DNA of 64,000 nucleotides from Uranotaenia lowii (GCF_029784155.1 NC_073693.1:169933104-169997103), one strand, 5' to 3'. Positions 48,147 through 60,320 are shown, counted from the first letter of the stretch. Program-made: numbers and translations. The notes: generated from the sequence alone by a model not told the origin.

Positions 48147-48733
48147 TTACTTTTACGTACCTCAACATCTTCAAAATTATTGTTATGGTGCCAGCACAGA
48201 AGGCATAAACATTAATAACAGTAATTTTTGTTTGACCAAACTGATTTTTTCAACGTTTTTTCAGAAACATTTTTAATAAAAAAAATGGACAATGTTGTTG
48301 CATACATCTAGGGGCGAAAATTATAAACATTTCTCAATTTTTTTTGGTCTCAAAAACAAATGAAATTTTGCCTACATGCAATTCCCTAAATCCTCGCACT
48401 GTTCCCATGTTCTTTTTTTCTTCAATTTGAACCAATTGATAGGGGTTTAGTCATTTTTATTATACGTGCTGTCTCATGGAAAATTATCGTTCTTTTTAAT
48501 ATTAAAAAAAAATCACCAAATGTCCATAAAAATAACACTTAAACTAAACATTAACAAAGAAAATAGTTGAACTTTCACATCAAACAACCCATTTGCTCCT
48601 AAATGCTTTAACTTGATCAGAAGAGATGTTTGTTTGTGAGCCTTCGTAAACTAGATATTTAAAGATTTTAAAATTACATTTTGTGTAATATCAAAAACCT
48701 TATAATAAAAACTAAAATGAGCTTAGTTGTAAC

Positions 48734-50367
48734 TAGGGTGGTCTAACCGGTTTTACCGCAACCGGTAAAACCGGTAAAACCATCCATTTTCCAATACCGA
48801 AAATACCGGCTTTTGGGACGGTAAAAAACCGGTATTTCCGGTAAATTTTTCATCATTATTTGGCATTGTAATGTTTGTATGTATGAGTAAATATGTATGA
48901 GTACAAATACCCAAATTTCAGTCAGCTTAAAAATTAAAGCTCAATAAACTTTACTGCAAGATTTATGTGAGATTTGATTATTGCTAAAACTTGTCGATGT
49001 AACTTTTTGAATTTTTTTTTAGGTATTGTTTTTGACACTTTACCATCATTATGGCATTCGTGTCTAAAAAATAACTTTTTGAATGAAAGCTTTAGTTGCG
49101 TTCAAAAGAGCAACGACGAGCTGCCATCTCTCTCTTAGATTATAATTTTTCATGAAACTTTATACATTTTGTGGAGCGTTAGTTCAGCTATCGAACTAAC
49201 GCTCCACAACATATAAGTACAAGTGTACAATGACTGAAAAAAAGATACAGCTACAAGAAATTTAAGATTGCTTCACAATAATCACTGTATTTTTCATTGA
49301 AAATCTGGAATTCGGTAAAAATATGCAAACATGTTTTATTCTTAAACAGGCCAAGTTAAACAAAATTGTTCTAAGTGGTGCCGGGCTTTCACGAATTTTA
49401 AATTTAAATTTTTGGTCAGTTGAAAACTGTTTAGAGGAAGTTTATAAGTTCTTTCTTCTAAAACATAAAATTATTCAACAGAGTCAGCATCAAAACACAT
49501 GTTTGAATGGTTGTATGAAATTTTCTCTATCAATATTTTCAAGTTAATTGATGGAACTCTGTTATTTTTGTTTTTAACCCTGTTGAAGCATTTTCTATTC
49601 TCAGACGAAGCAGTAACAAAGCTTTTTTTTATAAATTTGCAACAGTATTATAGCAACAATGCGTATGAATCAAATCCAAACAGCAATATTTATTGCTGAA
49701 TTTTGACCGGTTTTTCAATAGATTTTATTTCCATTTTTTTCTATTTTTTCGCTTTAATTTTGGAAAGGCAAACTTAATGCGATCACGACCAAGGTTGCCG
49801 AGAAAACAGCAGTATTTTAGGCAACAATGATCTATAATTCTGTGAGTCAACCAAAAACATTGTGACAGTGTTATAAGTTTTGCTTAATTATTAATTAAGT
49901 TGTTTTTTTTTAACGAAAAATCATTTTGTATATCAAATTTCATATCATTTTCAAGAAAGACTATCAAAACTTTTACTACACTGTAAAACTTGTACTTCAA
50001 TCTGAATACTGAATTACAGAGAATAGGCCAAAAATTTGTTGAAAATTATATGAAACTTCTATAATTTCTGCAATCTCTTAGCGATATTATAATAAAAAGG
50101 ATGATAAATGTTATGATTGTCATGATGATGATGATAGATTTATGACAAAGGGATAATTTAAAGGCACAATACCATCTTTTTCAATTGAAGATGTTGCTAA
50201 ATCTATTGCGATATATATTCTGAGCCTTTTTCGTTATTACTACTGCAGTTAAACGAAACCTTCTCATGAATTCGATATATTTTGAAAAATACCGGTTTTA
50301 TCGGTTTTATAAACTACAAATACCGAAATACCGGATTTGAAAAAAACGGGTAAATCCGACCACCCTA
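48734..50367. mobile_element. 1.6-kb nested element with CCGGTA iterons
   Basis: TAGGGTGGTC at 48734 and GACCACCCTA ending at 50367 are perfect 10-bp tips with TA. Both subterminal regions are packed with ACCGGTAAAACC / AATACCGG words (48745-48845 and 50290-50340). The interior is AT-rich and holds a 17-bp perfect hairpin at 49169-49209. No ORF with a recognisable domain. Confidence 0.85.
49169..49209. repeat. perfect 17-bp hairpin with a 7-base loop
   Basis: TTGTGGAGCGTTAGTTC is followed by seven bases and then its exact inverse. It is GC-richer than the element around it and has no mismatch. Confidence 0.9.
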
Positions 50368-50516
50368 TTTGTTACCCAATTTGTAGGCTAGCAAACGTAG
50401 TAAACAGTTAACTTTTGTCTGTGGTTAACTTATCACTTAGACAATGACGATTATCTGCAAAAATTTCATGTTGATCAAAGTTACCCCGTTGATCAAAGTT
50501 CCCCCAGTTTACGGTA

Positions 50517-51620
50517 CATATTTTCAACTTCTGTCTAAAGCGATAAAAGCATACGAATTGGACGATATTCGACACTTTATTCATACATGCTGAAATAATG
50601 CAAAAAAAGAACAAGTTTTTTTCTCTCAACGCATGCGATCCGTTGCTAGCGACAATATTTGCTGCTTCTGTCATTGGACAACTCTTGCCAATACACTATC
50701 TGATTTTTAGCAATCTGGTTGCACTGCTGATCGCAGAGAGAACACCAAAGCTGTTCTCTCACTTGACTCACGTGGGAGAGAAAAAAGGAAATCGTCTTCA
50801 AAATCTGCAAACATGGCGAACTTTTTTTTTATCATATACGATTTAAACTATTTAATCCGACTTCGATTCGATTAACAATTTTTACGACATTTTTTGCGTT
50901 AGTTGGAGCTGCGATTCACAGTAACGTTTTTAATTACTTGTATTATCATTTGTAACGCTATTTTATGTTTGCAGGGCAGTTATCAAATGCTCAAAAAAAA
51001 AAAAATACTGAGTGCCTAAGAAAGCTGAAGTTAGAAGCTACATATTTCGCATAAGGATATAATAATTGATTTTTTTAAAACCATGACCCCGCAAAATGTA
51101 AAAAATGGGTGTACAAACCGTACTAATCGTCTAATAAACCGTCAAAATTGATTCAGCCACATTCGTAAAGTTTAAAAAATGATTTGGAAAGCTGTCGTTA
51201 TTGGACACATTTTCGCATCTTTATCTCAAAAATTTTTATTACAAATTTGGTAGCTGGTCTAAAGTTTTTTAGGATTTATTTCTTCATTGAATCACTAATA
51301 AATGGAAAATTTTAGCTGAACATTCTATAAAAACATATTTGAGTAACGTTACGAGGTTTTTAAAACTGTAAATTTGGTATGAATTGGTTTTGAATCAAGA
51401 TAGATATAGCGATTTTATACGAGGAATGTCAAATTGACACTCAAGATCTATTTAGGGAGTGTTTTTGTCTGAACTTCCCGAAAGCGTTCATAAAAGCAGT
51501 ATTGATGAAAAATCAAAGATTTCATGAATGCGTGGAGGCCTGGAAGATTTTTTTTATTTGGATACACCCGAATAAAGTTACAAGCCGCCATACTTTACAA
51601 GCCGCGATTACTTTCAATAG
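50517..51620. other. AT-rich sequence, no supported gene
   Basis: Short ORFs at 50598-50846 (plus) and 50408-50674 (minus, overlapping the element end) have no domain. Nothing else. Confidence 0.35.
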
Positions 51621-52665
51621 TAGGGGAGATGAGGGCATAACGAGCACCCGAGGCATAATGAGAACTACGCTTTTATACGAAAGTGCGTATTTTCTTAAAA
51701 AAATTTTAATGAGGATTTGTTTCGTACTTCCTTTAGTATTAATTTTTCACAAAAAAAGGAATCTCCTTATCATCTTTACAGAGATATTTAAAAAAAACTA
51801 GCTTGGTTCTCAAGTTACGAAACTATTATAATTTTTGAGCACCACGAAATAAGCTCTTATGATCTTAAAATAACCTTGATCTATAATGTACGCACTGCAA
51901 CATGATGTACACATTGTTTCTCAATTTTTCCATCAAAAAATTTTTGATTTTTCACTTTTATCAATTTTAAAACACGTTTTTACTTAAATTTGTTGACTAG
52001 GGGCATATAGAGCACCATATTATCGAGGCATAATGAGCATTTTCTGCCGTAGAATCTAGCAGCGAATTAAAATTGATTTATAGCGCCACACCTTGACTAG
52101 TTTTCATTCGACAATTTAGCCTATTGGTAAGGTGTCGGAGAGGTAATCAAAAGACTAGAGTTAGATTTCTGTTCGAGGTGATTTTTTTCCATTCACAATT
52201 CATGATCGATTTTTTTATTGTTACATTATACGGCTAGTAGCATCATCCTCCGAACAAAGCACTTGATGTATGAGCGTGCGTGAATTGTTTGTATTCTACA
52301 AGAGACCTAGATTATTTTGTTATTGCTTTGTTTGATGAATCTACGACTCACCTGACTTCATTGAATTGAATTCGCTGCTAGATTCCCCGGCAAAAACGCA
52401 CATCTTGCTCTGATTAATGGTGCTCATACTGCCTCAGGGGGGGTTCTCATTATGCCACCACAGTGGCTGGTTTTCAGCTTTTGGCAAAATTTTTTAAAAT
52501 GCATTTTTAACGTTTTCATCTAGTTTTTCACGTTTCAGCCCGTTAGGGAATAGGCTTTTCAAGTGTCTGAACACGAAACAATAATGTAACCTCCATGTTA
52601 TAGCTATTTTCTATGGTTAAATAACCGTTTTCCTTAAGGTGGTAATTATGCCCCCATCTCCCCTA
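51621..52665. mobile_element. 1,045-bp TA-flanked MITE, GGCATAATGAG iterons
   Basis: TAGGGGAGATGAGGGCATAA (51621) and the inverse of TAGGGGAGATGGGGGCATAA ending at 52665. The word GAG(G)GCATAA(C/T)GAG is doubled at 51631 and 51650 (19-bp period), recurs near 52024, and appears inverted near 52420 and 52447. Non-coding apart from a tRNA-like patch at 52117-52180. Confidence 0.85.
52117..52180 (+). other. tRNA-like patch, possible SINE head relic
   Basis: TAGCCTATTGGTAAGG resembles polymerase III box A, and TGTTCGAGGTG box B, with tRNA-like spacing. It is followed by a T run. No anticodon arm folds convincingly, so it is not a functional tRNA. Probably a SINE remnant inside the MITE. Confidence 0.35.
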
Positions 52666-54470
52666 TCATATTGACATTCAAGAACGGATGAAGATTTTAA
52701 TAATTAAAAAATTATAATACAACTTTTTTATTAATAGGTATATATTCCCAAAAAGTTTTCCACGTTTTGAAAATAACAATATTGATTATCTATTGAAGTT
52801 CTAGAACGAAAGATGCAACATTTTTATCTACTTTCTTTTGAAGTTCAGTCGATAAATTAGATTTTTCAGTTATTTGTTCCATTGGAATCACAAAGGGTAC
52901 AAATAAAAAACAAGAAATAATGGCATAATATATGGAACTCCATCATAATATTGATCACAAATTAAACGTTATTATTTCGCGAGATATTCCTTGAGTTTAC
53001 CTATTCCTCGAATGCCGAACTATTTAAATATAAAAAGTTTTCATTTTTGTCTTGGCACCTGGCACTAGAAAATGTGAATATTACGTTTCTTCATCAAATT
53101 CGCATACTTTTTCATATATTTTCAAATCCAAATGTCACTTTAAGTTAACGGAATACCTACCCTGAAGCGAAAAAAAACTTTTACCGAATGATTTTGATGA
53201 GTTCAAAGCGAAACTAGAAAAAAGTTATTTTGTTTCTCTTTACACATTCGAACATTTCATTCGATTCAAGAGCTTTTTTTTGTTCCATAACTTTTTTTAT
53301 TATAAAAGATAAAATGAAAATAAAAAAGTATGATTTTCTACGTTTTAAAGGTATCGTTAGGCATTTTTTATCATTTTTCATAAGCCAATTTTACCGAAGT
53401 TCATTTTTTTTTGGATTTTGAAAAATGGTGGAGAATCTTGGACCACTAAATTCAAATAGACCAAATATCTTGCAAAGTTTATGAGTTGACCCAAAACTGT
53501 AATTTCAAAATTCATTTCGTTATTTTATAGCAATTTCAGATGAAGAAATGAAAAAGAGACAAGTGTATGATCGAATAGATTGAAAACAAAATATTTTTCA
53601 CAACTCTTCATTTGCTATAAGAAAACTTTACAGATAGGGAAAACGTATTTTAAGTTCTGAATGTGTATGAAAACATAACAATAGAGGTCCCCCAAGATGT
53701 GTAGCCCACGATCCCCCACAAGCTATGATTTTCAAATTGGTTGCGTTTGTGTGACTTATTGATGTTTCATCAAAAAATCATTTTCCACGTGAAAGTACAT
53801 GACGAAACTGAGATCATAAGCGTATGAGCATATTTTTGTTATGAACTTTAGGTTCCCCATCGATGCAATAAGCGGATGCTTTTTTATTTATGTAAATAAT
53901 TTTTTTAAACTTTTTTATGCTTGATAAATAAAGCATATGATGCGTATTTAAGTCAACAATATATAGAAAAACATGCTTACGCAAAGCGACGAAGATGACA
54001 GTTGGATTGAGATTTTTATCTCAACACACATCTGAGATATTCAGAATGACCGACGTTTCCCCATGGCCCACGTTACCCAACTCTCCCATACTTTTATTTG
54101 AGAATAATTATGTAAATCTGTCAAATTATTAAACATTCAATCGCCACTTGAATTAAAAAAAAAAAACAATCCAAAATTCAAGCAGATTTTTTATCTGACA
54201 TGCAAAAATGAGTGTATCAATTTTCTTAAAATTTTGTACAATGCTTCCTCGTTCATATAAACAAACTCTATGAGAAGTCGAACCAAGGTGCCTAGTTCAA
54301 ATGCAAGTTGTACAAATTTGATGATCACCTGTGTTACAAATGGAAGGAATGAAAAGGTTAATGTAGAAAAATTTCATTTTCAAGAATTTTTTAATAAGAT
54401 CCATCGTTTGAAACTCTAACAAAATGAAAACCTGCTGTTGAAGCGTTTACTGAAATTTCGGGGGAAAAAA
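52666..54470. other. AT-rich sequence with one element end
   Basis: ACGTTTCCCCATGGCCC / ACGTTACCCAACTCTCCC at 54053 and 54070 (17-bp period), ending CTCCCATA near 54090, looks like the right tip of another family of the doubled-word type. GGTCCCCCAAGATG and CCCACGATCCCCCAC at 53.69-53.72 kb may be internal iterons. No left tip was found. Confidence 0.4.
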
Positions 54471-56720
54471 TCTTTCTGGCCGATTAGAAACACACTTTCG
54501 CACCTCGACTGAGCTTTGTTTCAGTTCTGCTTTAGTTTTGCCCAAGAGTGCCCGCCAGACCATCCGAAACGTTGCGCAAACATCGAAAACCCCAACAATT
54601 TTCCACGCCAACCACAATGGTACCCTAAAATGGCATTAAATTTCGTATTATCCTTTTCGCACATAAAAAGAGGTGAAAAAGAAAGACCAAATGTTTTGCC
54701 ATTGTCAAAAAAAAGCCTTTCCATGCCACCGCCCGGTGCCATTAAAACTAATTAAAACGATTATCCTAGAGCATTACAAACCTTTGGAACCCGGACTCAA
54801 AAAAAAAAAAAAGACACAAGCAAGCAAGAAGGAGGGAGCAAGAACGCTTTCTTTCGTTTGGATGATTCGATGTCGAGTCCTGTTGCAGAAAACCCTTCGA
54901 GCTAAAATCAGAGGGCTCGGGAGCAACCGAAAGCCGAAAAAACCCGGTTGGTTCGCTTTTTTCTGTTGCTTTCTTCCCCTCGAAGTCATCCGTTTGAAAT
55001 CCTAATGTTTGTCTAAACTATTCACATGAAATAACCGACCGTTCGAGTTGCCTTCCTCGAATGCATGCAAAAAAGGATCCAGCCCCGAAGAAATCAAAAG
55101 TTTACTTTTTCCCCCTTTTTTTCTAGACCAACCATACTAACACATCAATGCTTCTGTTGCTTTTTTCTTGTGTTTACGAAAACATCCATTGGGAAAGCCT
55201 TCCCAAGTGCTGCTGCTATCCGGCAGGAGTCCGGCTCTCTTTGCTCTTTCAATTTCGAGCCAAGCGACTTTCCTAACATTAAACTCAAACAAAGCATCCA
55301 TCCCTGGCCCTGGCCCTTTAACATCGGGCGACCATTCCATACACTTGCTGCAGAATACTACGAGCATCTCAGAAAGATGTTTCATAAATTTGTTCAGGCT
55401 CGAAACTGTGAAAAGCATTTCTTAAATTGGACAAAAGGCGAGTGGAAATTTTGTTCTTGGACAGTTTTTTTTTGGAGTAGTTCCCAGTTGAAGAAAGCCC
55501 ATTTTGAAGAAAGACTACATAATTGTTTTTGGAAACTTCTCTGAAATTGTGAATTGTTAAAGTATTCTATACTTAAAGTTAATATTAAAGCAAATTGAAT
55601 TTTTGACCTTAGATTCAATCATAAAAAATATCTATACTCGAACATAGTTTCAATAGCAAAAAATTGGATACGTTAATTATAGGCAACCCCTTTCTAGACT
55701 GAGCCATTCACAGTGCAGTCGCTGGAAAATTTCGCTCTGTTGAAGTTATGATGAAAAAACCACCGCCTGAAGGATAATTTTCGCTTTCGTTTTCCACGGT
55801 GCCATAGTTATGTTCCTGGAAAGGCCAGATTCTCAGTATTGGCCTGTCTGGGCCACGGTTGAATTGGCAAGCATAATGAGTCATAAAAATATATATATTT
55901 TCCCAACTCCTACGCGCCGTCCTCCGCTTTTCGACTTCCTTCTTCCGACTTCTTCCTAGCGAACACTTAAGATTCCGCCTGCAGACATTCAACTAAACCC
56001 CTTCCGGAATAGAGACAGCCTGCAGAATTTGCCATGTTTTCGGAAACTTCCTTAACCCGAGGCCAACAATTCCCAAAAGAGCCACTTTTTCTGGTTGGTC
56101 CTTCCTTTCCGCAGTCATCTTCGTTCCTTTCCCGAACCTCGAGCTTGAGTCTTCTTCGAAATGAAACCTTTGCCATCGAGCCGGGGCCAGAGATTCGTGT
56201 TCTCCGAATTATCAGGATCTACGGCTGGTCCCCGAGCGCCAGGTTTCCTGTTCCGTATCCACCTCATTCGCTCTCCTGTCGGGAGTACACATTCTCAGCT
56301 GTTTCAACCTCCTCATTCCCCGGTTGTTCCTATTCGACATTTTGTTTACAACAGTAGCGAGACTAACTGTCTCCGAAAATTTTACTTTCTGCTGCCTCTG
56401 GTTGTGGAAAAAAGTGGACCCTTCCTACTTACACACGAATTGGGGGAGGAAAACGTGGAAGTCATTTTATCATTCCCTCAGCTCGTTTTGCTGTTGAATT
56501 TGTTGTTGTTGCCACTTTGCTTTTGCGAGCAAGATTTCGAGAGTGTATTGTTTCTGTATGCCTTGATCTGATCCACTCATTCTGCCATGCGGAGCCATTA
56601 TGTCTCCCCTTTGTGCGATTTCAAAGTTTTGAAACCAGTTTCGTTGTTCCTACCGCTCAGAAGCATTTGGGAAAGATAGTTAAGTTTTCACCGTGAATGT
56701 ACCATATGACGAGGAAGATG
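54471..56720. other. largest GC-richer unique island (8)
   Basis: About 2.2 kb without repeat signature. Overlapping ORFs are open on both strands (54516-54755, 54673-55005, 55065-55544, 56034-56357 and 56161-56571 plus; 55137-55418, 55708-55992 and 55967-56176 minus). This mutual openness suggests composition rather than coding, and no domain is recognisable. TAATGAGTCATAAAAATATATATA (55877-55900) resembles a homeodomain-type and TATA-like cluster. A regulatory block or untranslated exons are the likeliest readings. Confidence 0.4.
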
Positions 56721-57991
56721 GGTTTAACATTTTTGCTACGCTCTTCGGATAGGATTCTCCGTTTTGCAAAGTTGTGAATTTTATTCGAAACAATATAAGT
56801 AAAGTTTTTAATTTGAAACTAAAAACAGGAATGAAAGTAAGTATCCAAATATTGAAATTCAGTACATAAGTAGGCCTATATGCTTTTGAACTTAAACTTC
56901 TCTACTTCAAATTATAGGCTTTCAGGGTTCAAATTTAGAATTTTTATTGTGATAATTCTAACGAATTGTTGTCTAATTTTGTTTTCCATTTTTCGAAAGT
57001 ATTTTCTAAATAAAATTAGTACAATGATTGTCCAGGAAAAATTTCATTGTTTCATCTCTAAGTGAATCCCTTAGGTGAAATTTTGATCGAAAATATCACG
57101 CTTTATACTAATTAGAAGTTTCATATCTTTAGCTACGCTTAAGTTGATTGACTACTCACATCCACCATTAATCATTGAATCTGAAATGCTTTGTTCAAAT
57201 CTTCTATGAAATTTTTCGTCATTACGCATTTTTTAGATATTGTTCCACAAGCATTTTAGTAAAACTATTCCTTTAATCAATGTATTTCAAATTTCACAGT
57301 CGCAGACGTGACTAAGTAGAACTAGTATCACATTGCCAAAGCAATGATTGCTTCTCCATGATTGACCGAGGCTATCAGTTTTGCTCAGAGAGAGAAAAAA
57401 TCGGATCACTGATTGACAGTACATTCACAATGAACAAAACTGGTGCTCTCTCGTTAACCACCAATAACGGCGCCGGCCACGTCGCCGAATAAAAGCAAAA
57501 GAGAAAAAGAAATCGAAGATTTTTAATTCACACTTTAGGTCCAAGGTTTCCTCTGCATTCCAGAAAAACACCCAGCAAACATAAATTCGCATTTGAAATG
57601 ATAGCTCAAATGGTTGACGACGTTAATGGGATAAGCAATTCCTACCAAATAGTGAACGATCGTTAAAATGGTTACTTAAAGTCGGTATAAATCGGATATG
57701 ATAAAAAGTTTGCCATGTTTGCAAATTTGTATTTCCACGCGGGATTCAAAAAAGAAAATAACATATTTGTTCTCTCTGCGATACACAGTGCAACCTTTTT
57801 CTAAGCGGCCCACCATACTCCCCAACACCAAAAAAGCTCGATTAGAGCCCCCTTGTAATGCACGCTAACTGTTCTCAGCATGTCTGGCAGCAAAACAGCA
57901 GCAAAAAAAAATAAAAAAAAATAAACAAGAAAAAACTTAACCTACTTGAAACGCAAGCAAGGTTTTAATAATGCTGAGAATTCTTTTTTTT
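56721..57991. other. AT-rich sequence, no supported gene
   Basis: ACCCAGCAAACATAAATTCGC at about 57571 resembles a transposon tip, but no partner was seen. No ORF of note. Confidence 0.35.
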
Positions 57992-58226
57992 TTAATAAAT
58001 ACGAACACACACATATAGGATCTCAGTGAAACTTCATTTTTCTTTGAAGAGATCTAATTTACTTAACTCTAAGGCGTACATCTTTCAAGGATATTATGGC
58101 TAGCATCTTACAAATGCTAAAACCACCAGACCACAGAATGAGTACTATGTGTGCCGTGATCGGGATTCGATCTCATGGACTCTGGCTTAGAAGACTGGAA
58201 CGCCATCCTCTTGGCCACGGCCGGCG
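57992..58226 (-). mobile_element. tRNA-derived SINE, family S1
   Basis: Read on the minus strand: GCCGGCCGTGGCCAAGAGGA with box A TGGCCAAGAGG (58207-58217), then box B GATCGAATCCC (58162-58172), a shared body and a TGTGTGTGTTCGTATTTATT tail. It matches 16443-16676 along its whole length with scattered differences. Confidence 0.9.
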
Positions 58227-58369
58227 ATTGAATATGAAAATTGAATATGGTTTTCAGGCAACGATTTTGAAGGGTTTGTAGACGAGAAACAAGGGATAAA
58301 GACGCTCTGCCTTAAACAGCTGTTAAATAGTATGAACGGGAGTGTACAAAATCAAAATTAAATTTAACT

Positions 58370-60320
58370 AAAATAAGACGTAGAACAAAAGCTTTCACCC
58401 TCCATAAAACTCCGCTCAGAGATAAATTTTTTTTGTAGTTGATCAATGTTGCAGAACCATGACAGAGATTCGTCTAGAATTCTTCCTAGATACTTGAAGT
58501 TGATAACCTTCTCTATAAATGAATTGGATAGATTTAGATCACAAATAAGTTCGGTTTTTTTTCCTCGGAGAGTGAAAAATCATGTGCTTCGTTTTACCAA
58601 GATTAAGGGGCAGGAGGTTAGCTGAAAAATATTTGTTAAGGAGTTTTAAATCTTCTTCCATGTTGGTTATAACAGCATTAGGACAGTTTTCAGGATAAAA
58701 TAAGGTTGTATCATCAGCAAATAGACGAGGTATACCACGCAGCGGTAATTTGCTGAGATCATTGATGTATAGTAAAAACAGTAGAGGTCCTATATTGCTG
58801 CCTTGTGGGACATCAACTTCCAAGCTCTCTAGAGAGCTCTTTGCCTCAGCTCAGATGACAAATTGCTTCCTGTTATTCAAGTAGCTACGTATAAGATTGT
58901 TGGCTAGGCCTCTTATGCTGTAACACTCCAATTTTCAAAAATATACCATGATTAAGAGTGTCGAAGGCCTTTTTAAGGTCTAGAAATAGTCCATCTACGA
59001 TTTTTTGGCATATATTTTTTCAATAACAGAATCCTGTAAGCGTACTTGATCCAGATTTGAACTCATATTGAAAATAGTAAAAAAAAATAATTTCGTTTAG
59101 AAAGCTGTTTATTCTGGTTTATAATAGCTTTTCGCAAAACCTTACTAAAATGCTTAACCCAAGTAACCATAAGCACTTAAATATAGCCCTTAATCAACAA
59201 TAAATTTCCACATATAACTCTAAACTAATGCTTGTTTTGAACTATATGCGTATATAATGCAGATTTAATGCTAAAAAGGCGAAATAGCGGGCTGAATAAA
59301 TGCTATTACGGCATAGCCTTTAATAAGCATTACAAATGCTGAATTAGAGCACCATCAAAACGTCATTTTTCGCCAGCCGTATAAAAACATCAACAATGCA
59401 TACTTAGAACACCTTTTAACTTTTTAATTGATTGATCATGATTGATTAGAAACGGAAATTAAAATTAGGAAATTTTTCTTTGATTTATTAAAATGAAAAA
59501 AAATTAAAAAATAAAATCATCATCTACAACATCAATCAACCTGCTGAATGAAGGATTATGCTTACTTAATGAAGTGCTCTATGAAATGAGAAATGATTAT
59601 AATTGAATTATGAATTACTTTTGATGAGTCTCGAACCGGAGATCCCGCTGCAGCCTTTATCTTTCCTTGCGCCTTTACCATTTCGACCACTCTTGATGCT
59701 GATAAGATAGGTGAAAAAACCCGTACTTCAAGTACTGTTCGGGTCACACAACTTCATAGACAATGTATGCATGAGAAGGTTTGGAAATGTATTGGAAAAT
59801 TTTGGGAGAAGACAACTGCAACTGCCCGTTCTGTTTGTTTTCGTTTGCTGTCTTGCTTACTCACAAGCAGCAAATGAGAAAATCACTCTTGTTTACATTC
59901 GCGGCTTTATAAAAGCTTTATATAAGCATTAACAGGAAGTTCTAGTGCTACAGTCTTAATGCTTGTTAACTTTATATAGTAGCTCTATATGTGCATATAT
60001 TGCTACCATTAGTGCAAATTTATGTTATTGCTTCTATGCATTAATAATGCTTATATAAAACTTAAAAGCATTATGAATGTTGAAATAATGCTAACTTGCA
60101 TTAGAAATGTTAATTTAATGCTGATTAAGGGTTATGGCTTAATGCTTATGGTTACTTGGGAAGGCTGATATGGGACGGAAATTATTTACATCGAGAGTAT
60201 CATAAGTTTTAAATATTGGAATAACTCTAGCTGTCTTTAGACATTCAGGGTAGGTTCTTGTCTCTAAAATCTTGTTGAAGTATTCCGAGAAAATTTTGGC
60301 GAAATGTATACTATGATAGT
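58370..60320 (-). pseudogene. CR1/L2/Jockey-type LINE reverse transcriptase, decayed and split
   Basis: Minus-strand fragments give reverse-transcriptase blocks in the right order. Around 60140-60290: CLKTARVIPIFK and NNFRPISAF. After the nested element (59157 downward): LSILVRFCEKLL, then GLFLDLKKAFDTLNH (about 58.98 kb). Then VPQGSNIGPLLFLLYINDLS and the catalytic LFADDTTLF (58.7-58.8 kb). Then LNLGKTKHMIF and, to about 58.4 kb, FKYLGRILDESLSW. Several stops and frameshifts separate them, and the endonuclease domain and 5' end are missing. It is a 5'-truncated dead copy. The clade call (CR1/L2-like rather than Jockey) is from motif style only. Confidence 0.85.
59158..60160. mobile_element. 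1.0-kb MITE inserted in the LINE
   Basis: The tips CCCAAGTAACCATAAGCA (59158) and their perfect inverse, ending at 60160, continue imperfectly for about 50 bp. The interior is rich in TAATGCTTAT/AATGCTAA words in both orientations. It splits the LINE between RPISAF and LSILVRF, so the LINE reading frame defines the boundaries. A clear target duplication is not visible. The 73-codon plus ORF inside (59711-59932) has no domain. Confidence 0.9.

Larger units (their letters stand above)
47023..50516. mobile_element. family T1 copy 2, outer layer of a nested stack
   Basis: The tips TACCGTAAACTGGGGGAACT (47023) and their perfect inverse, ending at 50516, are bounded by TA. The right end carries GTTGATCAAAGTTACCCC and GTTGATCAAAGTTCCCCC at 50470 and 50488 (18-bp period). 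Two other complete elements are nested inside (47232-48146 and 48734-50367). Without them the unit is about 945 bp, matching copy 1 (1355-2303, 949 bp). Non-coding. Confidence 0.9.

Noticed and set aside
55065..56571. Chain of plus ORFs in the 54-57 kb island as a gene
   Set aside because: Frames overlap with equally open minus ORFs and contain no recognisable motif or clean splice pattern.
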